Under the pieces are notes generated by a model that saw only the letters and a program-made list of their open reading frames with translations, did not search any database and was not told the DNA's origin. The position numbers and the translations under genes were made by a program. Positions 1 through 9,164 of a DNA stretch of 64,000 nt are shown here, piece by piece. Every line of letters begins with the position of its first letter. The first letter of the stretch is position 1. The stretch covers positions 5,573,800 to 5,637,799 of the forward strand of contig OY829330.1 in assembly GCA_963691655.1 (NCBI GenBank), given 5' to 3'. This DNA comes from Toxonevra muliebris (taxonomy: Eukaryota; Arthropoda; Insecta; Diptera; Pallopteridae).

Positions 1-235
1 AAAAGTTTTTAGATCCAGAAAATATGTCTTAAGAAATGTCTGGTTTTTTAATTTTTTTTAATTTTGGTAGAGTAGGAAACATCTGCCCCCCGCTGCCCCC
101 TGACCCTATTGCTTTTTAAACGTTAGATATACATTTAACGTTCGCGAATAAACTTTTTTTTTGTTTTTTCCGATTGAGTACTTTTTTAAGGATATGGTCT
201 GGTGTTTCGGCCTAATTTTTCAAGTTATTTCGGCA

Positions 236-1457
236 ATAAACTCGTAATTGTGACTAACTTCATATCTATCATACGCGCCATTTCTTTGACATTGACAGCT
301 ATTCTATCTCGAAGAGCGCCAAAAATACTATAAGAATTGATCTGTCAAATAATTTTTATAATTTTACAAAAGTGTTTTACTATAGCTGAAAATGTTGAAT
401 TTCGTGCCAACAAAACAACATTTGCGGGAAGTTTTAATTTGCTTCTTCCATTTAAAGAAAAACGCAACTGAAGCTTATGCTGACTGTGCTATAGACGTTA
501 GAATGTGTCAGGTGCGTTTCAAAAGTGGTGATTTTGATGTTGAAGACAGGGAACGTTCAGGCGGCCCGAAAAAGTTCGAAGATGAAGAATTGAAGGCATT
601 ACTCGAAGAAGATTCATCTCAAACGCAACAAGAACTTGTAGAATCTTTAGGAGTTGATCAATCAACCATTTCTAAACGATTAAAAGCATTGGGAATGATT
701 CAAAAGCAAGGAAATTGGATGCCGTACGAATTGAAGCAGAGACATGGAAAGACGATTTTTCACATGTGAACTGCTGATTGAACGACAGAAAAGAAAGGGT
801 TTTCTGCATCGTATTGTGACTGGCGATGAAAAGTGGATACGTTCCGATAACCCAAAGCGTAAAAAATCATGGGGACCGCCCGGACATGCATCAACATCAA
901 CGGCAAAGCCGAACATCCATGGATCCAAGCTCATGCTGTGTATTTGGTGGGATATGAAAGGTGTCGTGTATTATGAGCTGTTGAAACAGAATGAAACGAT
1001 CACTGGCGACCGCTACCGACTACAATTGATGCGTTTGAGCCGAGCATTGAAGGATAAGAGGCCAGAATATGAGAGTAGACACGACGAAGTTATTCTTCAG
1101 CACGACAATGCTCGGCCACATGTTGCAAGGCAAGTAAAAACATACTTGGAAACGCTGAAATGGGAAGTGCTACCCCACCCGTCGTATTCTTCAGACATTG
1201 CTCCTTCTGATCACCACTTGTTCTGATCGATGACACATGGCCTGGCTGAACAGCACTTCCATTTTTTCGAAGAACTCAAAAAATGGGTCGATTCGTGGAT
1301 AGCCTCAAAAGATGAGGAGTTCTTTCGACGCGGAATCCGTATGCTACCAGAAAGATGGGAAAAGGTTGTGGCTAACGATGGACAATAATTTAAAGAATAA
1401 ATTTATAATAACTTTTTCACAATAAATGTCCAAATTACGAAAAAAATACGAGTTTAT
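236..1457 (+). mobile_element. Degenerate mariner element
   Basis: A broken mariner transposase is flanked by a short inverted match: ATAAACTCGTAATT at 236-249 and its reverse complement (13 of 14 bases) at 1444-1457. These may be the inner parts of the terminal inverted repeats. The outer bases do not pair convincingly, so the element ends and the TA duplication are not fixed. The family assignment comes from the transposase, not from the ends. Confidence 0.6.
392..1388 (+). pseudogene. Mariner transposase (mauritiana-like), broken
   Basis: This encodes a Tc1/mariner-type cut-and-paste transposase of the D,D34D class. The first block (392-769) holds the helix-turn-helix region, with FKSGDFDVEDRE and a second HTH around DQSTISKRLKALG. 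Near 740-744 the frame shifts, and the catalytic part continues from 744. It contains TGDEKWI, HDNARPHVA and SDIAPSDHHLF, with exactly 34 residues between the second and third aspartates. At 1224-1226 an in-frame TGA follows HHLF, where family members usually carry another residue, often arginine, so a CGA to TGA change is likely. Reading then continues through LPERWEKVVANDGQ to TAA at 1386-1388. The N-terminus also appears to lack about 20 residues. All three aspartates are visible, but the frameshift and stop make the gene non-functional. Confidence 0.93.
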
Positions 1458-1527
1458 ACATTCATACTCCCAATATAATGGAATAAAATACAATCATCTA
1501 AATTTTTTTATAGGTATGTTATTACTA

Positions 1528-1602
1528 GTGTTCGACCGAAACCGAATTTCGGCCATTTTTCTAATATTCGGCCAAAACCGAAACTCTTTAATATATATGT
1601 AT
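1528..1602. repeat. TTCGGCC-family repeat end, copy 1
   Basis: The segment starts CTAGTGTTCGACCGAAACCG and carries several TTCGGCC/GGCCGAAA blocks. It resembles the ends of longer copies at 14944, 26488-28233 and 30724. Only the terminal part is recognisable here. Confidence 0.55.
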
Positions 1603-1810
1603 ACATGTTAAAACAAAATTCAAATCATTTTAATTTTTTAATTAAAACTCAAAACAAAACAATTCATGTATATACTTATATATGTACGTATATAATATAA
1701 CACTTACACACATAAAATAACAAAAATACATTTACTTATTTTAACAATAAAGAAAATAAATATTAAAGGCACTAAAACAAGTAACAAAAGCAATAAAAAC
1801 ATGTAGTCAA

Positions 1811-1906
1811 AACTCATTATTTTATAAAAGAATGAGGCTGTACAACAGCATTCCAAACGATATTAGACAAATTGAAACATTTCACAAATTTGAAAAGCAT
1901 ATATAA
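1811..1906 (+). pseudogene. CR1-like LINE ORF2 C-terminal scrap
   Basis: A 31-codon open stretch without a start includes NSLFYKRMRLYNSIPND and ends in TAA. This resembles the extreme C-terminus of CR1/jockey-like reverse transcriptase proteins, where an NSLFYKG..LYN.LP.. motif is common. A similar scrap lies on the minus strand at 33545-33700. It is a 5'-truncated remnant with no catalytic residues. Assignment rests on this short motif only. Confidence 0.45.
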
Positions 1907-2119
1907 TGGAAAATTTTTAAGTAATAATTTTCTAGGTAGGTCTTCTCTATATTTCTGCTGAGTGGAATATCTATGTCTACTAAGTATCCTCCTCCGCATA
2001 CCGCGCGAGGCAGGGTCCATTTTCACCAAATACGACGTCAGTTTCGGCTTTAAGTCGCTTCGGCACTGTTTTTATTTTATTTTAGGTTTATATAATGTTA
2101 TATAAGATTTATTTTGATT

Positions 2120-3150
2120 ATTGTTTAAATATTTAAAAATTTTCATACTATGTTACATGTTTTCAGGATTACCGCTTTTTGAATATTGTGATGAATTATC
2201 GGCTCTATTTTAAGTTTGTTTAGATTGAGAATGAAGGATCTGTGCAAAATTCCAGTTGATGATATTATGAAAGGTATAGTTTTAACTTCTTGTTGTTTCC
2301 ATATCCGTTTTATTTCTTGTGCTAGTTCGTAGTATTTTTATAATTTGTCGTTATATTTTGTGTGTATGTTGTTATCGTTGGGTACACTGATTTCTACTAG
2401 GTAAGTGATTTTCTGTATTTTATCTGTTATTGTAATATCTGGTCTATTATACATTATTGTTTGATCTGTGTGGATCGTTCTATCCCATAGAATTTTAATG
2501 CTATCACTATCTAGTATGGGCTTGTATATATAATAGGGTTCTGTTTTTCTATTAGGTTATGTATTTGTGGTATTGATTGGTGTATGATTTTTGCGACTAT
2601 ATTATATCTGTCAGTGTATTGTGTACCTGCGAGTATTTGGCATCCGTTTGTTATATGTTGTATTGTTTCTGGTTGTATATTACACTTTCTGCATTTGTCA
2701 GTTAGTATGTTTGGATCTTTTATTATGTATTTCTGATAGTTTTTGGTTTAAATGACTTGGTCTTTACTTAGCTATTAAAAATCCTTCTGTTTCCGGTTGT
2801 AATTGTCTTTGTTTGAGCCATGTGTAAGAGTTTCCTATATCTATGTTATTGTCTTGCATTGTGTGCGGATGTCTTCCGTGTAATTCCTTTTGACTCCACT
2901 GAGCTTTCTTGTCATCTATTGTGTATATGTTGTACTGCATGTTTGAGTTGTTTAGATGCAATGGTGTATATTGTTTGTCTGCTGTTACTATCGCTTGGTG
3001 TAGAGGGTTATTGCTTTGTTGGAAGTAGTTTCTAAGGTTTATTATTTGTTTGTTATGTAGATTATGTAATAAAACCCCTTCCACCGTCTTGTCGATGAAT
3101 TGTCAGTCTTTGAATGCATGACTTCGGATGCAGTTTCCTATGTTTTGTTA
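2120..3150 (-). pseudogene. LINE ORF C-terminus: zinc knuckle plus REL-type endonuclease
   Basis: Reading the minus strand in three frames recovers a continuous homologous sequence. It starts with a post-RT region (2764-3084: LHNKQIINLRNYF, then WLKQRQLQPETEGFLIA) and is followed by a knuckle-like CRKC..Q..TIQHI..GC near 2650-2700. Next come RPDITITDK and LVEISVPND near 2400-2450, then PFIISSTGIL near 2240. The RPD...E.S.P pattern fits a PD-(D/E)XK nuclease, the restriction-enzyme-like endonuclease that nicks target DNA in R2-group LINEs. Internal stops break it (for example after YNDKL). The endonuclease call is an inference from motif pattern and position. Confidence 0.6.
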
Positions 3151-3412
3151 AGAGGCTGCGTGTAAGTATTTCTAGATTTTCTAGGTCTGTTTTGGCCCAA
3201 TTAATTATCCCGAAGGAGTAAGTTAGTATTGCTATGGCATATGTATTTATGGCTTTAAATAAATTTTTTGAATATAGATATGATTTTAATATTTGGTTTA
3301 ATCGTTTTCTGTAGTTTTTGATAAGTTCGTTTTTAATTTCAGTATGGTTTATTCTAGTGCTTTGCTGGAAACCTAGATATTTGTATGTTTCATGCTTTTC
3401 GAGATTTTCAAG

Positions 3413-4330
3413 TTAATCGTTTTCAATTGTAATGGCTGTATTTTCGTCTTTCCAAACTCCTTTGTTTATGTGTTGTGTTTTACATTTTGTAATTCCAAAC
3501 TCCATTCGCATATCCTTCGTTACTGCTACTGTTCTTATTAAGTTTTGGAGCTGTATATTTGTTGTAGCGTACAGTTTGATATCGTCCATATACAGCAGAT
3601 GATTTATTGTGTGTATTGTTGTTTTTTGGTGTTTTATGTTGAATCCGTTTGATGTCTTGTTTAGTATATGAGATAGTGGGTTGAGGCACAGGCAGAACCA
3701 CAGTGCACTGAGGGAGTCACCTTGAAATATCCATCGTTTTATGGCTATTGGATTGGTTGTTATGTATTTTTCGTTTGTGTTTAGATTTATTGTTATTCTC
3801 CATGTTTTCATGGCTGCAGTTCTATTATTAACGGTTCTTTACATCCTTGGCTACTTTTCCTACATCCTTTTTGTTCGTCAGTTAGTATATTCTGCTCGAT
3901 TAGGTGCGTATATATATTGTTACATATTACGGATGTTATAATTTTATATAATGTAGGGTGACAGGTAATGGGTCTGTAGTTAGCTATTAGGTTATTGGTT
4001 TCACTATTTTTCGGTTTAATAAATGTTTTGCTTTCTGTAAGAAATGCTGGTAGTTTATGCGGTTGGTGATATTGCTTCGTTTATAAGTGTTACAAGTGTT
4101 TGGTGAAGTGTAGAAAATTTCTTATACCAGAAGTTATGTATGAAGTCGTTGCCAGGGCATTTCCAATTATGAGTATTTTTTATTGTGTTTTGTAGGTCTT
4201 CTATTGTAATATTAAAATCTTCCTGTGGTTTCGTATTTTGGTTTCTTTGTTTTTCGTCTTGGATCCATTGGCTATTGTAATTGTGTTCTAGTGGAGTAGA
4301 CCATATACTACCCCAGTAGTTGGTTATTTC
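3413..4330 (-). pseudogene. LINE reverse transcriptase domain, broken
   Basis: The minus strand carries reverse transcriptase blocks in order. They are NWKCPGNDFIHNFWYKKF (near 4150), ANYRPITCHPTLYKII (near 3980), DEQKGCRKSSQGCKE (near 3860), then in the open frame 3413-3811 FQGDSLSALWFCLCLNPLS and LLYMDDIKLYA. YMDD supplies the paired catalytic aspartates. The block between KSSQGCKE and the GDSLS motif, which should contain the first catalytic aspartate, is missing at about 3815-3845, so this copy is dead even apart from its frameshifts. The QGDSLS/YMDD combination resembles R2-group-like insect LINEs more than jockey or I types. Confidence 0.8.
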
Positions 4331-4333
4331 GTC

Positions 4334-5269
4334 CTATGTTGGCGGATTTATTACTGGTTTATCGGATTGTTGAATTTGGCGGTAGAATTGCTTTTCATTT
4401 TGCGTGAATATTTTATTTTGTGTTTTGCGATCGTTTGATTCTATGTATCTCCTTAATCTAGCTGCATAGGCTCCAAGTTTTTGTTTTAATGTGTCTGTGA
4501 TTTCTAAGATATTTTCATGTGTCTGTATATATTTTTGTTTGATTATTTGGATATGTTTTAGTATGTTTTTAGATCTATTGCCTGAATTGTATTGTGTTAG
4601 ACGACCTAATTCTTTTCTTATTATGTTGATTCTATTTTCTAGTCTTATTCTCCATTTAGGTTTCCTCTTATGGTTCTTTTTGTTTGTATTTTGATGAGTT
4701 GTAGTTTGGTTGTTGCATGTTATGATAGTATTCGCCGCTGCATAGGTGATAAGTTGGAAGTCGGTAAGCGTATTAATTTTATTTATGTATATTGGTAAAA
4801 TTTCAGTGTTCATTATATGAAGAAGATTTCTATTGTTTTTATTGAATTTTAATTTTGGTATTTGTTCCCTCTTTGACTGGTCAGTTCCTTGCCATTTTAT
4901 TCTATTTGTTTCTATTTCTGTTGTCATTGTATTTTTTAATCTGTCGTTGTTGTTTTCGATGTTATCAGTATTTTCCTGTGTCTGTGTTGTATTGTTTATG
5001 ATTTCATTTGCATATGAGATATTTTCGGAATGTTCAGTGGTTGTAGGTGCGTCTGTGTTATTGTTGTTCTGTATAGTAGCTACGGTTGTGTTCCTATTGG
5101 GTGTTTGTTCATTGTTGTTATTCAATTGCGTTGCAATTTGCGACTTTATTTCTTGTATTTGAAAGTTGGTGAGTAGTTTGTTTAGATCGTTTCTGATCCA
5201 TAAGTCTTTGTTGCAAGACTTTATTTGCGTATTGCGGATATAATTGCAAAAACATCTCATGAAGCTCAC
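4334..5269 (-). pseudogene. LINE ORF linker region between DNA-binding and RT domains
   Basis: A 311-codon open frame starts with out-of-frame sequence and then carries an Asn/Thr-rich low-complexity stretch (about residues 45-110). After this comes a basic conserved block with KPKWRIRLENRINIIRKE, RLTQY and KLGAYAARLRRYIE, ending in NEKQFYRQI. The block sits directly upstream of the RT fragments in the same orientation, as expected for the linker of this LINE. The ATG at 5269 is probably not a real start, because homologous sequence crosses into this frame from the overlapping frame at about 5190-5200. Confidence 0.6.
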
Positions 5270-5486
5270 TACGGTATCCTGTTTTGATTGTTTCTAGTTT
5301 AGTGGATTTGTAGAAGCAGCGCATAACATCTATGTTCATTTTTGTTGTCCAGGCTAAGCGCTGTCGGGGTTTTCCTGTCTTAGTGGTTGCCGTTTGAGGC
5401 GGCAAAACATCTTCAGCAGGTTGGGGAAGGTCATTTAGGGTCGGTATCATGATCGAGCAATCGATTCCCGCGCCGTCCTCGTTCAT
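5118..5486 (-). pseudogene. LINE ORF N-terminus with Myb-like DNA-binding segment
   Basis: The frame opens with MNEDGAGIDCS at 5486 and contains RQRLAWTTKMNIDVMRCFYK followed by LETIKTGYRSELHEMF and LYPQYAN. The W...M...V.RC.Y...K pattern resembles the Myb/trihelix-like segment at the N-terminus of this type of insect LINE protein, presumably used in target DNA binding. Homology leaves this frame near 5195 and resumes in the overlapping frame of 4334-5269, so there is a frameshift. The ATG at 5486 is a plausible true start, because less AT-rich, UTR-like sequence lies upstream of it. Confidence 0.55.
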
Positions 5487-5489
5487 TAG

Positions 5490-6020
5490 CGCGCTCGTCC
5501 GAGGCTTGTTGTATTATATTAGGAACCATTTAATCACCCATCGGGGGAGTTATCCCTTTCTGGGGTTCAGCTTAAGACCGCGTGCTTGCTACACACGAAA
5601 AGGTAATATCCTTCCTCTGCGGTTTGTTTGGTTTACAGTTTTTTTTTTCCTTATGGGTTCACAGTTTTCCTTCAGACATACGAGCTTCAATCTGAGTTTC
5701 AATTCCGATTTTTTCCTGCTTCACCCGGTAGTTGCTTGCCAAGCACGTGGGTATTTGCGATTGCTTGGCTATTTCTTTTACAGTTTTCTTCTGGGTTCAC
5801 AGTTTTCCTTCAGGGTTCACTGTTTTCCATCAGTCATACATTTTTTAAGTTTGTGTCAGCATGCAAGGCCATACTACTCAGGATCCGCAGGGATGTTGCA
5901 TTCATCACTCGGGGAGTGTCCTGGCGGGTTCTTAACTAGGGTTCGCGGGGTCGTCATACCCGGCAACCTCCAATGGAGCATGCCCTTGCGCGAATCGAAG
6001 GAGGACGGCTAAAACATTGC
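5490..6020 (-). promoter_or_regulatory. Putative LINE 5' untranslated/promoter region with repeated motif
   Basis: This stretch is clearly less AT-rich than its surroundings and lies directly upstream of the LINE start on the minus strand. The plus strand repeats GGGTTCACAGTTTTCC at about 5656, 5792 and, as a variant (GGGTTCACTGTTTTCC), 5815. Non-LTR elements carry internal promoters in their 5' UTR, so the repeats may be promoter subunits. This is inferred from position only. Confidence 0.4.
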
Positions 6021-6775
6021 TCTGTAAAGTCACTGGCAAGCATGGGGGCGGAATTTTTTTTAAATGGGATAAATTAGTTTGTTCATGATCTTTATCGGTT
6101 CCACGAAATAAATATAAATATTGACCACCTAATCCATAGGGAAGCTCCGGAAACCCAAATGTATTGCAAATGCTTAGGGGAAACCTATGATCGTAAATAT
6201 TAAAATTAATATTCACAAAATTTTTTGAAAGTTTCTGAAGTTTTTCAGATATGAGGAACGATTCAGTTTTTCTCTTTCCAAAAACGATTTTTTTACTGTT
6301 CCGTTCCTGTTCTCTTCATGGTCACATTTGTGGTCCATTTTAACAAAATAAAATCTCGGAAGAATTCAGCCAGATTCAACTTCAATTGCATTATAAACAC
6401 ACTTTCTATGATATGATACGATTTATAGCCTGTACAAATTACAAAAAGTAATTTCATGATTTCTCGGAAATATGAGCAGCTACGATTTCATTTCAAACAG
6501 TTTTGTGACCTTCAATCGTATTAATCAAGCTGTAAAGTCCGTTTTCGACGTCATTCTGGTTATACCTAAACATGGTTGAAGCTCACTGTGGATGAAAATG
6601 ATCGGAAAACTGGATGCACAGATCGTCTTATAAAGTGAGATCCATAACTGAGCTTATTCCATACAAAAGAAAATTCGCTGCAAAGCAAAACATAAAGGGA
6701 AACCACGTCCATGGGGGATAAAAGTTTATTTTTGTGCACATAATTTACATTTATTGTTTATTGCAGACTGGCGAT
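6021..6775. other. No gene seen
   Basis: AT-rich sequence without a convincing coding frame, repeat or RNA signal. Confidence 0.5.
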
Positions 6776-6819
6776 TTAGTGAATAAATACTTTTAGTGCC
6801 AATGGGAGTAAGGCTCCAT

Positions 6820-7110
6820 TGCCACTGAACGTTTAGTGGAAGTGGGTATCAAATTTCAGTACCACTAAACCTGTAGTAGTAGTGGAAATAAAAATCAACT
6901 ACCACTATACTTGTAGTGGTGGAAATAAAAATCATCTACCACTAAACCTTTAGTGGTAGTGCAAATAAAAATTAACTACCACTAAACTTTTACTGGTAGT
7001 GGAAATAAAATCTCATTATCACTAAACGTTTAGTGGTAGTGGAAATCGAAACCAACTACCACTAAATTAGTGGAAATTACTACCACTAAACGTTTAGTAA
7101 TAAGGAAAGA
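6820..7110 (+). repeat. Left arm: palindromic 40-bp tandem array
   Basis: About eight degenerate units occur. ACCACTAAAC-type starts are visible at 6861, 6901, 6938, 6978, 7018 and 7058, giving a period of 37-40 bp. The centre of most units is a near-palindrome (CTAAACGTTTAG or a one- to two-base variant). The last units are shortened. Confidence 0.85.
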
Positions 7111-7304
7111 AAGCTCAATTGACGACTTAGTGGAAGTTAAAATTGTATTGCACTAAGTAGAACTAGTACAATATAGATTGTCATCCCAAAACCTTATATA
7201 AATTTTTACAGAATTTGAAACTAATAAACCTCCTGTTTATCTAAACCCTTTAAACGCAAAAAGTCCAATCTGTAAAATTATGAAAACAACAAATAGTGTG
7301 TATT

Positions 7305-7671
7305 TCGTCATCTAAAAGTAGTAACTACACATTTTATTTCTTTACAGGAGGAGCAAAAAATATTGTAAAATGAAAAATATTATAGATTTAAGAAGAATGT
7401 AATTGTGAAAGTTTAGTATAACTTAGTTACTTAAACATATTCAAATATTTTGTTTCCTTTTTACTTCAAATGTGTAAATACTTCTATTTGCTTAATTAAT
7501 TCATGCACTTGTAGTTAGGCCTTTTAGAGTTCCTTAATAAACCCGTTATTTTTGGGCGTAGAGGTTTAAAATTTAGCAGGAACGTGTCATTTGAGCAAGT
7601 GCATTATAATTAATCAAAGAGTCGATTTTGAAAATTTTTGTAGCTACGGCTATTTGGATTTTAGATGACGA
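7305..7671. repeat. Internal module with inverted TCGTCATCTAAAA ends
   Basis: TCGTCATCTAAAA at 7305-7317 is matched by its exact reverse complement at 7659-7671. The left part, including TTTACAGGAGGAGCAAA, is about 85% identical over roughly 125 bp to 31765-31895 inside another inverted-repeat element. This may be a small element nested in the foldback interior or a shared internal module. Confidence 0.5.
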
Positions 7672-7997
7672 CTGGTTGTTTTTTTTTTTCCAATATAGAA
7701 GTCGTTCATAGACCAATGTGATCAACTCCATTTTCTATTTGTTCCATGTTTTTGTACTAAACCACTTGATTAATACATAACTCTATATATAATAGAAAAA
7801 TAATCATTGTATAACACCGCAATATGGTAAAATAATTTATGGAAAATGAAAAAAATATATTTTTTTCATTGAAATTGAACTTTCAACAAAGTATTTAGTA
7901 CAAGAAAAAGGTTAATATATTCATTCATTCAAACATTTATACATTTTTTTACGGTGCATTTCAATTTGACCTTCAATTAAACTCTCTACACTTACCG

Positions 7998-8238
7998 CCG
8001 AATGGTAAGTGGTAGTGGGGTTTAATTTCCACTAGTTTAGTGATAGGTGGTTTCGATTTCCACTACCAGTAAACGTTTAGTGATAGTGAGATTTTATTTC
8101 CACTACCACTAAATGTTTAGTGGTAGTTGATATTTATTTCCACTAACACTAAAGGTTTAGTGACAGTGGGATTTTAGTTCCACTACCACTAAATGTTTAG
8201 TGGTAGTTGATTTTTATTTCCACTAACACTAAAAGTTT
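7998..8238 (-). repeat. Right arm: palindromic 40-bp tandem array, inverted
   Basis: Six units with CCACTA starts at about 8030, 8060, 8100, 8140, 8180 and 8220. Units after the first step by 40 bp. Linkers such as GTTGATTTTTATTTCC are the reverse complement of the left-arm linkers. Confidence 0.85.
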
Positions 8239-8430
8239 GAGGGTCAATTCAAAATTCTGAGTATACAGTTAATAATTTTGAATAAATAGTAAAATGTTTA
8301 ATAAAACACAATAATAAAATCAGAATTTTTTATATAGGGTGAAATTGGCATCGAGTTAAAAAAGGCGTCGTCGATTCGACGAAGATAGACCTTAGTGTAA
8401 ATAATAATTTAAATAAAAAATATTTTTAAT

Positions 8431-8473
8431 ATACCACGTTTTTAAAATGGACTAAAAAGTATAAAATAATTTC
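8431..8473 (+). repeat. Short repeat shared in inverse with 14588-14630
   Basis: About 40 bp around ATACCACGTTTTTAAAATGG matches the reverse complement of 14588-14630 almost perfectly. The surrounding sequence is AT-rich without genes. Confidence 0.6.
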
Positions 8474-8837
8474 TCCTAACCCCATACAGATTCACAACCA
8501 CATATATATTCCTTATCCCATACAAATTGTCTTGAAAATTTGTAACTGTAATTTTAGTAGGAAATTGATGGATAAATAGTTTACTTAAATGGCTAGCAAT
8601 TTTATCTCTATCCATATGTGTGATGTAAAAATGTACAAGAAGAATAATTTATTTATATATTAAAATATAAAATATGAAAAGTTCTAACATTTTAGCTAAA
8701 TATACTTATTTACATACATATTTAGGTACAATGTTGAAAATAGTGATAATATTTCTTCGCATTTTGATTTCATAAAATCAGTAGAAAAAGATTTAAAAGT
8801 ACTTATATAAAATTCATAAAATCAAAACAAAACGTTT

Positions 8838-9164
8838 ACATATTTGTATATAAATACTGTAAATGTTGAAAGTTATTTGCTAAAAGAAATGTTAAATATT
8901 TATTTCATCAAACACGTCAAACTCATCCATTCAAACATTTCTGTCTGCTGGATGTGTTGACAACCGTCGCTGTCACACCATCGGTATTGCAGCTCGCTGC
9001 TGTTTCTACGATTTTTTGTTTCGATTCCAGCAAGAGCAAAATGCGATCTCTTTACAATCTATACTCTTTGTGAGCGGAACAAAACGAAAAGAAAAGTTCG
9101 TTATTGTTTGTTTTTGTTCTCTCTCTCTCATTTGTCTTTTTCTTTCTGCCCGATATCTCTCGCG
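8838..9164 (+). repeat. Repeat block L, copy A
   Basis: From about ACATATTTGTATATAAATAC to the CT-rich stretch TTCTCTCTCTCTCATTTG, this block closely matches 15380-15695 in the same orientation, with small indels. Both copies directly precede a GGGGAATTCCCC-type module, but the module is in opposite orientation in the two places. The short frames here have no recognisable product. Confidence 0.75.

Larger units (their letters stand above)
2060..6020 (-). mobile_element. R2-group-like LINE, degenerate, nearly full length
   Basis: Minus-strand coding fragments run in the order expected for one non-LTR retrotransposon: N-terminal DNA-binding region (5486-5120), linker (5269-4334), reverse transcriptase (4330-3413), then a C-terminal zinc-knuckle and restriction-enzyme-like endonuclease region (3150-2120). 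The 3' end is probably near 2060, where A-rich sequence is followed by GTGCCGAAGCGAC (minus strand). The less AT-rich stretch 5490-6020 with a repeated motif is probably the 5' untranslated region. Frameshifts and stops occur throughout. No target duplication was found. Placement in the R2/REL-endonuclease group is inferred from domain order and motifs. Confidence 0.75.
6776..8245. mobile_element. Foldback-type element with inverted 40-bp arrays
   Basis: Two tandem arrays of the same roughly 40-bp unit face each other across about 850 bp. Each unit holds a palindrome of the form CCACTAAACGTTTAGTGG plus a short A-rich or T-rich linker. The linker reads GGAAATAAAAATCAAC on the left and appears reverse-complemented on the right, which fixes the inverted arrangement. 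This is the architecture of foldback transposons such as Drosophila FB, whose long terminal inverted repeats contain short tandem subrepeats. No transposase frame was found between the arms, so the copy is probably non-autonomous. Exact outer ends are uncertain. Confidence 0.65.

Noticed and set aside
5449..6216. Frames of 94-187 codons on both strands as genes
   Set aside because: They lie in the putative LINE 5' UTR, overlap each other and show no recognisable motif.
6820..7110. Regular 40-bp repeats resembling a CRISPR array
   Set aside because: The linkers are repeats too, not unique spacers. There are no cas genes, and the DNA is clearly insect. The inverted second array fits a foldback transposon.
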